Shown: positions 8,658 to 18,267, counted from the first letter of the stretch. The stretch: 64,000 nucleotides of DNA from Hyphomicrobiales bacterium (GCA_017305665.1 JAFKKH010000017.1:124001-188000), one strand, 5' to 3'. Notes: a model not told the origin generated them from the sequence alone. Numbers and translations are program-made.

Positions 8658-10352
8658 GTGACGGATCGGATCGGAAGTTATGTTTGCGGTGTCGCCGATG
8701 CGCCGTTGCTCGGCGAGACCATCGGACAGAGCCTCGACCTCGCGGTGCGCCGCTGGGCGAACCGTGAAGCACTGGTTTCGCCTAGTCACAACGTTCGCTG
8801 GACCTGGACGGAATTCGCGGAACGCGTCGATGCATTGGCCGCAGGCTTCCTGGCGCTCGGACTGGAGCGCGGCGCGCGGATCGGCATCTGGTCACTGAAT
8901 CGCCCAGAATGGACGCTGACGCAATTCGCCGCGGCAAGGGCCGGCTTGATCCTCGTCACCATCAATCCGGCCTATCGCCTCAGCGAACTGGAGTTTGCGC
9001 TGGCCAAGGTCGGCTGTTCCGCGATCGTGACCGCGACCGCGTTCAAGACCTCAAACTACATGGAGATGCTGAACACGCTGATTCCCGAATTGGCGAGGTC
9101 GAAGCCGGGCGAATTGCACGCGGCAAAGCTGCCAAAACTGCGCGCGGTAATCCAGGTCGGCGGGCCAGCTTGTCCAGGCACAATCCCGTTCGAGGAGGTC
9201 TCGCGCATGGGCGGCGACCGCCACCGCGAGCAGATCGTGGCGCTCGGCAAGACTCTGCAGTTCGATGACGCCGTCAATATCCAGTTCACCAGCGGCACCA
9301 CCGGCTCGCCGAAGGGCGTGACGCTGACCCATCACAACATTCTCAACAACGGCTATTTCACCGGGCGAGCCATGCGGCTCACCGAGAACGATCGCATCTG
9401 CGTTCCAGTACCGCTCTATCACTGCTTCGGCATGGTGATGGCGAATCTCGCGTCCGTTACCCTCGGCGCGACCATGGTGTATCCCGGCGAGGGCTTCGAT
9501 CCACTGGTGACGCTGCAAACCATCGAGCAGGAGAAATGCACCACGCTCTATGGCGTGCCGACCATGTTCATCGCCGAGCTCGATCATCCCAACTTCAAAA
9601 AATTCGATCTTTCGTCGCTACGCACCGGCATCATGGCGGGCGCCCCCTGTCCGATCGAGATCATGAAGCGGGTCAACAGCGAGATGAACATGCACGAGGT
9701 GACGATTGCCTACGGCATGACCGAAACCAGCCCTGTCAGCTTCCAGAGCGCAACCGACGATCCGCTGGAGCGACGGGTGTCGACGGTGGGACGCATTCAT
9801 CCGCACGTCGAGGTCAAGGTGGTCGACCTCGACGGCAAGGTGGCGCCACGTGGCGAACGCGGCGAGCTCTGCACCCGCGGCTACAGCATCATGCTGGGCT
9901 ACTGGGATGAGCCGGAGAAAACCGCCGACGTACTCGACACGAGCGGCTGGATGCACACCGGCGACATCGCTGTGATCGACGACGAGGGCTATTGCAACAT
10001 CGTCGGCCGCATCAAGGACATGGTGATCCGCGGCGGTGAGAATCTCTATCCGCGCGAGATCGAGGAATTCCTGTTCCGTCACCCGAAGATTCAGGACGTG
10101 CAGATTTTCGGTGTCGCCGACGATCGCTACGGCGAGGAGCTCTGCGCCTGGGTGCGGATCAAGAGCGGCGAGGCCTTGACGGCCGATGAGGTGCGCGCGT
10201 TCTGCCAGGGCCAGATCGCCCACAACAAGATCCCGCGCTACGTGGAGTTCGTCGAGGAATTCCCGATGACCGTCACCGGCAAGGTCCAGAAATTCCTGAT
10301 GCGCGAGGCGGTCGAGAAGCGGCTGGGGTTGAAGGCGGCGAAGACGGCGTAG
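8658..10352 (+). CDS. AMP-binding acyl-CoA synthetase
   Basis: The 564-aa protein activates a carboxylic acid with ATP and CoA through an acyl-adenylate. The AMP-binding P-loop [16 protein letters not shown] is near residue 213, the A5-type motif [10 protein letters not shown] near residue 350, the A7-type [16 protein letters not shown] near residue 430, the A8-type [20 protein letters not shown] near residue 451, and the A10 lysine region TVTGKVQK near residue 542. This is closest to fatty-acyl-CoA synthases of the AcsF/FadD3-like group. The GTG start follows GGAGG. An ATG at 8653 is out of frame and ends after two codons. Substrate chain length is not deducible. Confidence 0.92.
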   Translation: MTDRIGSYVCGVADAPLLGETIGQSLDLAVRRWANREALVSPSHNVRWTWTEFAERVDALAAGFLALGLERGARIGIWSLNRPEWTLTQFAAARAGLILVTINPAYRLSELEFALAKVGCSAIVTATAFKTSNYMEMLNTLIPELARSKPGELHAAKLPKLRAVIQVGGPACPGTIPFEEVSRMGGDRHREQIVALGKTLQFDDAVNIQFTSGTTGSPKGVTLTHHNILNNGYFTGRAMRLTENDRICVPVPLYHCFGMVMANLASVTLGATMVYPGEGFDPLVTLQTIEQEKCTTLYGVPTMFIAELDHPNFKKFDLSSLRTGIMAGAPCPIEIMKRVNSEMNMHEVTIAYGMTETSPVSFQSATDDPLERRVSTVGRIHPHVEVKVVDLDGKVAPRGERGELCTRGYSIMLGYWDEPEKTADVLDTSGWMHTGDIAVIDDEGYCNIVGRIKDMVIRGGENLYPREIEEFLFRHPKIQDVQIFGVADDRYGEELCAWVRIKSGEALTADEVRAFCQGQIAHNKIPRYVEFVEEFPMTVTGKVQKFLMREAVEKRLGLKAAKTA

Positions 10353-10388
10353 TGTTACCTTCGTCTAAGCAGGAACGCTGATTGAACT

Positions 10389-10465
10389 CGTCATGGCCGG
10401 GCTCGTCCCGGCCATCCACGTCTTTCGTGCGGTGTCTGCCCAAAGACATAAAGCCGGGCATGACG
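10389..10465. repeat. intergenic palindromic repeat, CGTCATGGCCGGGC type (copy 1)
   Basis: A 77-bp element begins CGTCATGGCCGGGC and ends GCCGGGCATGACG, so its ends are inverted copies of each other. Internally CCGGGCTCGTCCCGG is a smaller hairpin, and CATCCACGTCTTT is a phrase shared with copy 2 at 38089-38205. Such short palindromic elements are widespread between genes in Bradyrhizobiaceae. This copy sits between convergent genes. Confidence 0.75.
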
Positions 10466-10489
10466 AAAATTCCACTGCACGTTTCTTAG

Positions 10490-11491
10490 CTACACCGGCA
10501 ACCCTTGGCTCTGCGCCAGATCCTTCAGCGACACCTGCGGACGGGCACCGATGTGCTGGATCACTTCCGCCGCGGCCAGCGCGCCGAGACGTCCGGCATT
10601 TTCGTAGCCCGCGTTGCGCACCAGTCCGAACAGAAACCCTGCGGCGAACAGATCGCCGGCGCCGGTGGTGTCGACCAGCTTCTGAATCGGACACGCCGGC
10701 ACGGCCGTGGTTCCGTCCTTCGTCGCGACGATACAGCCCTTCTCGCTGCGGGTGACGACGCCGAGCGGGATGTCCTTGCGCAGTTGGGCGAGCGCCGTAT
10801 CGAAATCCGAGGTCTGATACAGCGAATGCAGTTCGGTTTCGTTGGCGAAGATCAAGTCAACCGTCCCGTTACGCATCAGCGTCAGAAATTCGTCACGATA
10901 GCGATCGACGCAAAATGCATCCGACAAGGTCAGCGCCACCTGGCGCTTCGCATCATGGGCAATTTTCGACGCCTTGAGGAACGCGTCCTTGGCGTCCTTC
11001 GGATCCCACAGATAGCCCTCGAGATACACGATCGACGCCGCGGCGATGGTCTCCGGATCGATGTCCGCAGGCGACAGATCCTGTGCGGCTCCGAGATAGG
11101 TGTTCATGGTGCGCTCGCCATCGGGCGTCACCAGAATGTAGGAACAGCCGGTGGCCGGACCGCCCGCCGCGGCCGGCGTCTCGAACGCGACCTTCGCGGC
11201 GCGAATGTCGTGCGCATAGAGACGTCCAATCTGGTCATCCTTGACCTTGCCGACATAGGCGGCGCGCCCGCCGAAACCCGCGATGCCGACGATGGTGTTG
11301 GCAGCCGAGCCGCCCGACATTTCGGTTGCGGGTCCCATGTCCTTGTAGATGGACGCGGCCTGCGCCTCGTCGATCAGCGCCATGCTGCCCTTGGTCATGC
11401 CATGAGAGGCCAAAAAGCCTTCATCGGTCTGCACCAGAACGTCGAAAATCGCATTGCCGATGGCGAGCACGTCGTATTTCGCTGAGGTCAT
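10490..11491 (-). CDS. adenosine kinase (PfkB family carbohydrate kinase)
   Basis: The 333-aa product is a PfkB/ribokinase-family kinase. The N-terminal substrate motif region is MSGGSAANTIVGIAGFGGRAAYVGKV (residues 58-83). The C-terminal signature DTTGAGDLFAAGFLFG (near residue 270) supplies the catalytic Asp and anion hole. The overall pattern, including GNAIFDVLV at the start and NTYLGAAQDLSPADID in the lid, is that of bacterial adenosine-kinase-like proteins, which salvage adenosine to AMP. PfkB substrates are hard to assign from sequence, so adenosine is likely but not certain. Confidence 0.85.
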   Translation of the reverse strand: MTSAKYDVLAIGNAIFDVLVQTDEGFLASHGMTKGSMALIDEAQAASIYKDMGPATEMSGGSAANTIVGIAGFGGRAAYVGKVKDDQIGRLYAHDIRAAKVAFETPAAAGGPATGCSYILVTPDGERTMNTYLGAAQDLSPADIDPETIAAASIVYLEGYLWDPKDAKDAFLKASKIAHDAKRQVALTLSDAFCVDRYRDEFLTLMRNGTVDLIFANETELHSLYQTSDFDTALAQLRKDIPLGVVTRSEKGCIVATKDGTTAVPACPIQKLVDTTGAGDLFAAGFLFGLVRNAGYENAGRLGALAAAEVIQHIGARPQVSLKDLAQSQGLPV

Positions 11492-11615
11492 TAAGAATAT
11501 CCCGTTGCGGAGATTGCGGTGGACCGGAGAATCCGCTCAGATTCGGGCCAAGTGAGGGTGCCGCGACCTATCACGCCCCCCTCACGTCATCAAGCACGGC
11601 CCGGCCGACATCGCC

Positions 11616-13172
11616 ATGATCCGCCATATCTTCACGGTCTCATCAGGCACGCTGGCTTCGCGGCTGCTCGGATTTGCACGCGATTCCCTCGCCGCCGCAT
11701 TGCTTGGCGCAGGCCCTGTCGCAGATGCCTTTTTGTTGGCATTTCAGCTCGTCAACGTGATCCGCCGCATGCTCACCGAAGGCGCATTGAATGCTGCCCT
11801 GATCCCGGCATGGATGCGCGTGCGCGACAACAACGGCATTCTTGCCGCGTCGGCCTTTGCCGGCGCCGCGCTCGGAACCATCAGCGTCGCATTGATCGCA
11901 TTGGCGGTAATCGCCGGTGTGGTCATGCCGATTCTGCTGACGCTGCTCGCACCGGGTTTCGCCGGGCGCGAAACCCTGCAGCTTGCGGTCACGGATGCTC
12001 GGCTGATGCTGCCTTATGTGGCCTTCGCCGGTCCGGTCACCGTGATGATGGGCCTGCTGAACGCGCAGCATCGCTTTGCGATCACAGCCTTCTCTCCGCT
12101 GCTGTTCAATATTGCGCTGATCGTCGTCATCGCGGCGCTGCTTCTGATGGGTCGGGATCCTCAATCCGCCGCGCTGGTGATGGCTGCGACTGTCGGCGTT
12201 GCGGGCCTGCTGCAGCTACTGATTCTGATAATCCCGAGCCGCAGCAGCAAACTCGCAAGCCCCTTGCGCGTTGTATTTGATCCCGAGATGCGCACCTTCT
12301 TTCGCAAGGCCATCCCCGGCATGATCGCGAGTTCGGGACCGCAACTGCTCATCGTCGCCGGCGCCGTCATCGCATCGATGTCACCCTCGGCCGTGTCATG
12401 GCTCTACTTCGCCAACCGCCTGATCGAACTGCCGCTCGGCATGGTCGGTGTCGCCATGGGTACGGTGCTGGTCCCGGAAATCACCCGCGCGCTCAGCAAC
12501 GATGACAAGCCCGCGTTGATCAGCGCTGAATCGCGCGGACTGGAGCTCGCGGCTGGCCTTGCGCTGCCGGCGGCGCTTGGTCTGATCGTCCTCAACGAGC
12601 CGATCGTGCGGCTGCTGTTCGAGCACGGCGCATTCACGGCCGCCGATACCCGCGCAACCGCCTTCACGCTTGGCTGTCTCGCGCTCGGCCTGCCCGCTCA
12701 TGTCTTGATCAAGGCACTGTCTCCGGCATTCTTCGCGCGCGGCAATACGATGACGCCGCTCCTGGCGACACTGAAGGGAATTGCCGTCGCGATCGTTCTC
12801 GCGATTGTGCTCGGCCAAATCTATGGGATTGGCGGAATAGCCGCCGCCATGGTCATCGGAGCATGGAGCAATGCGCTCAGTCTGGCCCGCAGCATCGCGG
12901 CGACATTCGGATTTTCCATCGACGCCGACGCGCGGCGACGGTTGCCGCGCATCGTTCTGGCCGCGCTGCTGATGGGCGGGGCGTTGTGGCTCGCGGTTTG
13001 GACACTGCCAGATGCAACGGGTTCGCGTGCATTTGAAGCGATCCTGCTCGGCGGCCTGATCGCCGGCGGCATTGCATGCTACGGCCTGCTTTTGTTGCTG
13101 TTTCGCGTCGTCGGATGGCATGACATGCAGGCGGCCAGGGCGCGGGCGCGATCTCCCGGCTTGCGCGGCTAG
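11616..13172 (+). CDS. murJ: lipid II flippase MurJ (MviN)
   Basis: MurJ moves lipid-linked peptidoglycan precursor across the inner membrane. The 518-aa protein has about fourteen hydrophobic segments throughout, the N-terminal GTLASRLLGFARDSLAAALLGAGPVADAFLLAF signature, LTEGALNAALIP near residue 52, and LPLGMVGVAMGTVLVPEITR near residue 271, all characteristic of MviN/MurJ in the MOP exporter superfamily. The length is normal. It is followed 96 nt later by trpS on the same strand, a pairing also seen in other alphaproteobacteria as far as I recall. Confidence 0.95.
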   Translation: MIRHIFTVSSGTLASRLLGFARDSLAAALLGAGPVADAFLLAFQLVNVIRRMLTEGALNAALIPAWMRVRDNNGILAASAFAGAALGTISVALIALAVIAGVVMPILLTLLAPGFAGRETLQLAVTDARLMLPYVAFAGPVTVMMGLLNAQHRFAITAFSPLLFNIALIVVIAALLLMGRDPQSAALVMAATVGVAGLLQLLILIIPSRSSKLASPLRVVFDPEMRTFFRKAIPGMIASSGPQLLIVAGAVIASMSPSAVSWLYFANRLIELPLGMVGVAMGTVLVPEITRALSNDDKPALISAESRGLELAAGLALPAALGLIVLNEPIVRLLFEHGAFTAADTRATAFTLGCLALGLPAHVLIKALSPAFFARGNTMTPLLATLKGIAVAIVLAIVLGQIYGIGGIAAAMVIGAWSNALSLARSIAATFGFSIDADARRRLPRIVLAALLMGGALWLAVWTLPDATGSRAFEAILLGGLIAGGIACYGLLLLLFRVVGWHDMQAARARARSPGLRG

Positions 13173-13268
13173 CCCGCGCGTGGCAATGGACGGCGCGCTG
13201 TGCCGGCTCATATCGGACAGCACGTCGCGCCCCCGCAGCGGGCTGCGCGGACAACCAGGAACAAAGCG

Positions 13269-14312
13269 ATGACGACACGGGTTTTTTCGGGCGTCCAGCC
13301 GACCGGTAATCTGCATCTCGGCAATTACCTCGGCGCGATCGTCAATTTCGTGAAACTGCAGGCCAGCCACGAATGCATCTATTGCGTGGTCGACCTCCAT
13401 GCCATCACGGTGCCGGTCGCAGTCTGGGGTGGTCCGGATGAATTGCGCCGCAATACCCGCGAAGTGACCGCAGCCTTCATCGCCGCCGGTATCGATCCGA
13501 AGAAACATATCATCTTCAACCAGAGCCAGGTGGCAGGCCATGCCGAGTTGACCTGGGTGTTCAACTGCGTCGCACGGCTCGGCTGGCTCAACCGCATGAC
13601 CCAGTTCAAGGAGAAGGCCGGCAAGGATCGCGAGAACGCGTCCATAGGACTGTACGATTATCCGGTGCTGATGGCGTCGGACATTCTGGTCTATCGCGCC
13701 ACTCACGTTCCGGTCGGCGAAGATCAGAAGCAGCACCTCGAACTCAGTCGCGACATCGCTCAGAAATTCAACAACGACTTCTCCGAGTCGATCGCCGCCA
13801 ATGGTTTCAACGACAAGTTCTTTCCGCTGCCGGAGCCTGTCATCACGGGGCCCGCGACGCGGGTGATGAGCCTGCGCGACGGTACCAAGAAGATGTCAAA
13901 GTCTGATCCTTCGGACTATTCGCGCATCAATCTGACTGACGATGCCGACGCCATCGCGCAGAAGATCCGCAAGGCCAAGACCGATCCGGATCCGTTGCCG
14001 TCGGAAGAAAAGGGACTCGAACCACGGCCTGAAGCCGACAATCTCGTCGGCATCTACGCCGCGCTATCCGGCAAGCCGAAATCCGACGTTCTCAAGGATT
14101 TCGGCGGCGCGCAGTTTTCCGCATTCAAATCGAACCTGGTCGGGCTTGCGGTCGAAAAGCTGTCGCCGATGACGCTTGAGATGAAGCGGCTCGCCAGTGA
14201 TCAGACCTATATCGATCAGGTGCTGATCGACGGCAGCGATCGCGCGCGCGCCATCGCGTCGGAAACCATGAACGCGGTGAAGGACATCGTCGGCTTCATT
14301 CGCAAGCGTTGA
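13269..14312 (+). CDS. trpS: tryptophan--tRNA ligase
   Basis: This class I aminoacyl-tRNA synthetase charges tRNA-Trp. The 347-aa product shows the HIGH-equivalent [11 protein letters not shown] near residue 13 (preceded by FSGVQPTG) and the KMSKS loop [16 protein letters not shown] near residue 206. [12 protein letters not shown] near residue 37 and [18 protein letters not shown] near residue 152 are further TrpRS hallmarks. I used the ATG at 13269 because the protein family begins with this FSGVQPTG strand; an in-frame start at 13200 would add 23 atypical residues. Confidence 0.96.
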   Translation: MTTRVFSGVQPTGNLHLGNYLGAIVNFVKLQASHECIYCVVDLHAITVPVAVWGGPDELRRNTREVTAAFIAAGIDPKKHIIFNQSQVAGHAELTWVFNCVARLGWLNRMTQFKEKAGKDRENASIGLYDYPVLMASDILVYRATHVPVGEDQKQHLELSRDIAQKFNNDFSESIAANGFNDKFFPLPEPVITGPATRVMSLRDGTKKMSKSDPSDYSRINLTDDADAIAQKIRKAKTDPDPLPSEEKGLEPRPEADNLVGIYAALSGKPKSDVLKDFGGAQFSAFKSNLVGLAVEKLSPMTLEMKRLASDQTYIDQVLIDGSDRARAIASETMNAVKDIVGFIRKR

Positions 14313-14360
14313 CGGACTTCGTCCGCTACGGTGGTTTCGCGAATGTCAATTCCAAAAAGA

Positions 14361-14389
14361 CCTGTGCCGCAGGCATCATGCGGCACAGG
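14361..14389 (+). terminator. hairpin after trpS
   Basis: CCTGTGCCGCA at 14361-14371 pairs perfectly with TGCGGCACAGG at 14379-14389 across a 7-nt loop. It follows the trpS stop by about 50 nt and precedes the usp gene. Only a short T run (CGTTTCG) follows, so termination may be partial. Confidence 0.55.
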
Positions 14390-14469
14390 CGTTTCGCAAC
14401 GCGCTTGTCGGATCGGTCTGCGTCATGGCACCATGATGTTCGTTTGCGCAGTTCAGCACCGGGACATGC

Positions 14470-14964
14470 ATGAGCAACCAACGTCGCAGCTACGAGTCGG
14501 GTCACAAGCCGAAATATCTGGTCATCGTCGATGACAGCGCGGAGTGGGACCGCGCCGTCTATTACGCGAGCCGCCGTGCGATCCGCGTCGGTGGCGGCGT
14601 GGTGATGCTGCGCGTGATCGAGACCGAAGACCGCAACCAGCAATGGCTCGGCGTCGCGGAGGTGATGCGCGCCGAAGCCTACGAGGGCGCGGAAGCCGCG
14701 CTCGACCGCGCCTCGGGTCGGGCCAATGGCATCGCCGCCATCACGCCGGAGCGCGTCATCCGCGAGGGCGTTCCGCTCGAACAGATTCTCGATGTCATCG
14801 AGAAGGACGTCGATATTTCCATGCTGGTGCTGGCCGCGAGCGGCGGACCGGAAGGCCCCGGCCCGATCATCACGACGCTGGCCAAGACCGCAGGCACTTT
14901 CCCGATTCCGGTCACGATCGTGCCGGGCAGCCTGACCGACGACGAGATCGACGCGCTATCGTAA
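14470..14964 (+). CDS. universal stress protein (UspA family)
   Basis: The 164-aa product has a single Usp domain: KYLVIVDDSAEWDRAVYYASRRA at the start, VVMLRVIETED as strand 2, and LVLAASGGPEGPGPIITTLAKTAGTFPIPVTIVPG at the end. The last stretch resembles the G-2x-G-9x-G-S/T nucleotide loop but is not a textbook match. Such proteins bind ATP or AMP and modulate stress physiology in the cytoplasm. It is a separate unit after trpS. Confidence 0.85.
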   Translation: MSNQRRSYESGHKPKYLVIVDDSAEWDRAVYYASRRAIRVGGGVVMLRVIETEDRNQQWLGVAEVMRAEAYEGAEAALDRASGRANGIAAITPERVIREGVPLEQILDVIEKDVDISMLVLAASGGPEGPGPIITTLAKTAGTFPIPVTIVPGSLTDDEIDALS

Positions 14965-15078
14965 ACCCCTCTTTCCGCTACGAAATGGCTGATTTGCGGC
15001 CTTGATCGTGCTTTTGAGATAGCTATCTGCTAAGGGAACTCACGCGCCGGCCTTGAACCGGCGACGCCGGAGAGACCC

Positions 15079-15645
15079 ATGTTCATTCAGACCGAAGCTA
15101 CCCCCAACCCCGCGACCCTGAAGTTCATTCCGGGCCGCACCGTGCTCGACAACGGCACGATGGAATTCACCAGCCGCGAGGCGGCCAGCCGTTCGCCACT
15201 GGCAGAAAAGCTGTTCGACGTGCCGGGCGTGACCGGCGTGTTCTACGGCAACGATTTCGTCACCGTGACCAAGGATGACAGCGACTGGCAGCATCTCAAG
15301 CCGGCGATCCTCGGCGCGATCATGGAACACTATATGTCCGGCGCGCCGCTGATGGCGGACGGCAGCGTGACAAGCGACGTGGACGAGACCGCCGACGAGT
15401 TCTTCGACGAACAGGATGCCGAAACGGTCGAAGCGATCAAGGATCTGATCGAAACGCGCGTCCGACCAGCGGTTGCCAACGACGGCGGCGACATCACTTT
15501 CCGCGGCTTCAAGGACGGCATCGTCTATTTGAACATGAAGGGCTCATGCGCGGGATGCCCGTCATCCACCGCGACGCTCCAGCACGGCATCCAGAACCTG
15601 CTGAAGCACTTTGTGCCCGACGTGGTCGAAGTACGGCCGATGTAA
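15079..15645 (+). CDS. NifU-like Fe-S scaffold/carrier protein (Nfu type)
   Basis: The 188-aa protein has the two-domain Nfu layout. The N-terminal Scaffold protein Nfu/NifU N domain covers roughly residues 2-90 (MFIQTEATPNPATLKFIPG is the usual opening). The C-terminal NifU-like domain carries the cluster-binding CxxC in GSCAGCPSS near residues 155-163. It is expected to receive a [4Fe-4S] cluster and hand it to apo-enzymes. Radical-SAM enzymes such as MiaB, encoded 4 kb downstream, are typical clients in other bacteria. The ATG has a GGAGA ribosome site. Confidence 0.93.
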   Translation: MFIQTEATPNPATLKFIPGRTVLDNGTMEFTSREAASRSPLAEKLFDVPGVTGVFYGNDFVTVTKDDSDWQHLKPAILGAIMEHYMSGAPLMADGSVTSDVDETADEFFDEQDAETVEAIKDLIETRVRPAVANDGGDITFRGFKDGIVYLNMKGSCAGCPSSTATLQHGIQNLLKHFVPDVVEVRPM

Positions 15646-15674
15646 CGGCGCCGTTTCCTGCTCCGGGAAGCGGT

Positions 15675-16826
15675 TTAGAGTTTCGCGACGACCACCAGCC
15701 GCTTGATCCTGCCGCTCTTGTAGGCGCGCAGGAACGCTGCGTAGTTCCTGAACGACACACAGCCGTTGGAATCGCCGTTCGGCCCGAGCATGTAGGTGTG
15801 CGCGAGCAGGCCGGTGCGCCCGTAGATCTTGTCTTCGCCGCCCACCGGCTTGAGGCGGATCGCTTCGACACCGTGGAACAGGCTTTCGCGCAACGACAGG
15901 TCGTAAGTATGGGGCGGAGTCACGCCGCGCATCCTGCGGTTGGCATAGCGAGGATCGTCGAGCATGCTGCCGTAGCCTGAATGCGCCTCGAGTTTCGTGC
16001 CATCCGGCAAGTAGACCGTGTGGCCCGTGATGTCATAGACGGCCGTATACTGATCGTATTGCGGGATACGGCCGAGGGTGAGGCTCTGTCCGTCGCTCCC
16101 GACGCCGCCGTCGGGCGCAGCAAACGCGAGTTGCGGGCCTGCTGGCGCGGGTCGACCGAACAGCCTTTCAAAGATCGACGGCTTCTTCGGCTCCAGCGCG
16201 ACGGGCGCGTTGGCCTGCGCCACCTCGCGTCGGGACGGATTGGCTGCTTGCAACTGGCGCAGTTCGGCCGGACGCGGCGCTGGCATCGGAACGACGGCCA
16301 CGACCTGCGGGACGGGCGGAAGCGGCAGGGCTTCTTCCGGCGCGGCCTGCTGTGGCGGTAGCGAGGCGACCTGCTGCGGAGCAGGAGCCTGTTCCATCAC
16401 CGGCCGGAACGTTCCCGGCTGCGGGCCGAGGAAGCGTGGACCGTAAAGCAGTGCTGTGCGGGCGCGGGTGGCAGGATCTTCCACGCGCGCCCTGACCGTT
16501 GCTTGCGCCGCACGCCGCAGGGGAACCTCACCCAATGCTTCATACGCGGCTGCAATGCGTTCGACCGGTGCGGACAATCGGATCGTCGCGGCCGGCGGCA
16601 GCGACGCCGTGATCAGTTCCGGCTGTCCAGCGGCAACGTGCGTGTAGAGGGTCCAGCCGCATGCGAGCGCGATGCACGCGAGCGCGGCGCCACCGAAAAT
16701 ATTTTGAGGGACGGCCTTCCGGGAGGAGCCGGCGGCATAAGCCGCCACATCATAATAACGCGTGCCCGTAACGTACGTCATTCGCCCCACGTCCAGAATT
16801 ACCCAACGCCTCGTCTCAGGCGGCAC
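15675..16826 (-). CDS. DUF2778 (Tlde1-like, L,D-transpeptidase-related) exported protein
   Basis: The 383-aa product has a short cytoplasmic N-terminus, one transmembrane segment near residues 44-62 (IFGGAALACIALACGWTLY), a Pro/Ala/Gln-rich periplasmic linker to about residue 240, and a C-terminal DUF2778 domain. That domain contains HTYMLGPNGDSNGCVSF near residues 350-366, the His...Ser-Asn-Gly-Cys pattern of L,D-transpeptidase-like catalytic sites. Related domains (Tlde1) cut or exchange peptidoglycan stem peptides. Here the membrane anchor suggests a housekeeping wall enzyme rather than a secreted toxin. ATGs at 16826 or 16781 are both possible starts. Confidence 0.8.
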   Translation of the reverse strand: MPPETRRWVILDVGRMTYVTGTRYYDVAAYAAGSSRKAVPQNIFGGAALACIALACGWTLYTHVAAGQPELITASLPPAATIRLSAPVERIAAAYEALGEVPLRRAAQATVRARVEDPATRARTALLYGPRFLGPQPGTFRPVMEQAPAPQQVASLPPQQAAPEEALPLPPVPQVVAVVPMPAPRPAELRQLQAANPSRREVAQANAPVALEPKKPSIFERLFGRPAPAGPQLAFAAPDGGVGSDGQSLTLGRIPQYDQYTAVYDITGHTVYLPDGTKLEAHSGYGSMLDDPRYANRRMRGVTPPHTYDLSLRESLFHGVEAIRLKPVGGEDKIYGRTGLLAHTYMLGPNGDSNGCVSFRNYAAFLRAYKSGRIKRLVVVAKL

Positions 16827-17048
16827 TCAAAACCTTGCGTGCCGACGGCACACGTGACTGCAAGACTGCTCATGTCTGGATCGCTGACCCCAAAGTACAA
16901 CGAGCCTGTCGCAGAGTTGCGAAGCGTCATTAAGGCGACTTTTAGTTAAATGCGGATTAAGTGCGCGGCCGATCTAAGGCAGAAAGAAAAAACGGAAAAA
17001 CTGGCCAGAATCGCGGCAATCCGGTGTCTAAAACTCGTTTCTACTATC

Positions 17049-17092
17049 GGGAACCGCAGTAATCCGCCGGGAACAGTGCTAATCTGGTTCCC
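17049..17092. promoter_or_regulatory. repeated GGGAAC motif array abutting tsaB start
   Basis: GGGAACC at 17049 recurs as GGGAAC at 17069, exactly 20 bp later, within a roughly 20-bp imperfect direct repeat that also shares TAATC. GGTTCCC at 17086-17092 is the inverse of the first copy and touches the tsaB ATG. No Shine-Dalgarno sequence is visible. The array could be a protein-binding site or an mRNA hairpin hiding the start. Confidence 0.35.
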
Positions 17093-17785
17093 ATGCTCAT
17101 TCTTGCGATCGATACAGCCCTCGATGCCTGCGCTGCCGGCGTGCTGGACACCAAAGCCAACCGGATGATTGCGCAGGAATCGCTGCCCATGAAGCGCGGC
17201 CACGCCGAGGCGCTGATGCCGTTGATCGCGCGCGTCATGAAAGCCGCGGACGTGCCCTTTGCGGCACTCGACCGCGTCGCCGCGACCACCGGCCCGGGCA
17301 GTTTTACCGGGCTGCGCGTAGGATTGTCGGCTGCGCGGGGCATTGCGCTGGCCGCCAACAAGCCCGTGGTCGGCGTGACGACGCTCACCGCCTACGCGGC
17401 GCCTGTCGTCAGCGAGAGCGGCCAGAACCCGGTGATCTCGGCAATCGATGCCCGGCACGACCACGTTTATTTCCAGGCCGTGGGCGGCAACGGGTCAACA
17501 TTGATCCGGCCGCGTGTGGCGCCGATCGACGAGGTCCTCGCCGCATCGCGCTTCGGTGCGCCGCATCTCGTCGGGAATGCCGCAAAAATTCTCGCCGATC
17601 GCTGGCCCACCGAGGCATTGCCGCCGGTGCAGGTCGATCCGCAACCCGCACCCGACATCTCATGGGTGGCATGGCTTGGTGCAGCTATCAGTCCGAACAC
17701 CGCGCCAGCACGGCCGTATTACCTGCGCGCGCCCGACGCCAAGCCGGCGGCCGAGCATAAGACCGCGCAGCTTTCCGCGTCATGA
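17093..17785 (+). CDS. tsaB: tRNA threonylcarbamoyladenosine biosynthesis protein TsaB
   Basis: TsaB partners TsaD and TsaE in making t6A37 on ANN-decoding tRNAs. The 230-aa protein has the ASKHA-type start MLILAIDTALDACAAGVLD, the GPGSFTGLRVGLSAARGIALA motif near residue 67, and VISAIDARHDHVYFQ near residue 113, all typical of TsaB/YeaZ. It overlaps rimI by 4 nt (ATGA), a conserved pairing. The ATG follows the GGTTCCC motif directly with no evident ribosome site. Confidence 0.94.
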   Translation: MLILAIDTALDACAAGVLDTKANRMIAQESLPMKRGHAEALMPLIARVMKAADVPFAALDRVAATTGPGSFTGLRVGLSAARGIALAANKPVVGVTTLTAYAAPVVSESGQNPVISAIDARHDHVYFQAVGGNGSTLIRPRVAPIDEVLAASRFGAPHLVGNAAKILADRWPTEALPPVQVDPQPAPDISWVAWLGAAISPNTAPARPYYLRAPDAKPAAEHKTAQLSAS

Positions 17786-18267
17786 TGGCATGGTTCTCCG
17801 CCCTGTGGGGGCGAGCAATGCCTGTGGTCGAGACCGCGACAGCGCGCGATGCGGCACAGCTTGCCGCGATCCACAGCGCATCGTTTCATCGCGGATGGGG
17901 CGAAGGCGAATTCGAGACCATGCTGGCGGAACGCAATACCCTGGTACAACGGCTGCGCATGGGATCGAAGGTGATCGGCTTCGCCGTATCCCGCATGGCC
18001 GCCGACGAAGCAGAACTGCTTTCCATCGCGGTGGCCGCCCGTCATCGTGGGCGAGGGTTATCGCGCGACCTGTTGCTGACGCATCTCGGGACGCTGGCTG
18101 GCCGGGGTGTCCGGACCGTGTTCCTCGAAGTCGAGGAAAATAATCAACCGGCACGGAAACTCTATGCACGCATGGGATTTGCCGTGGTTGGGCGCCGCGA
18201 ACGCTACTATCGGGAAGCCGGCGGCCAGGAATTGAACGCATTGGTCATGCGCCGCGACTTGTCGTAG
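17782..18267 (+). CDS. rimI: ribosomal protein S18-alanine N-acetyltransferase RimI
   Basis: This 161-aa GNAT enzyme is expected to acetylate the N-terminal Ala of ribosomal protein S18. The acetyl-CoA site is seen as LLSIAVAARHRGRGLSRDLLLTHL (Q/RxxGxG/A pattern) near residues 70-93. VFLEVEENNQPARKLYARMGFAVVGRRERYY near residues 114-144 is the RimI-like C-terminal half. It overlaps the end of tsaB by 4 nt, the usual tsaB-rimI arrangement, and is followed by fur. Confidence 0.9.
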   Translation: MMAWFSALWGRAMPVVETATARDAAQLAAIHSASFHRGWGEGEFETMLAERNTLVQRLRMGSKVIGFAVSRMAADEAELLSIAVAARHRGRGLSRDLLLTHLGTLAGRGVRTVFLEVEENNQPARKLYARMGFAVVGRRERYYREAGGQELNALVMRRDLS

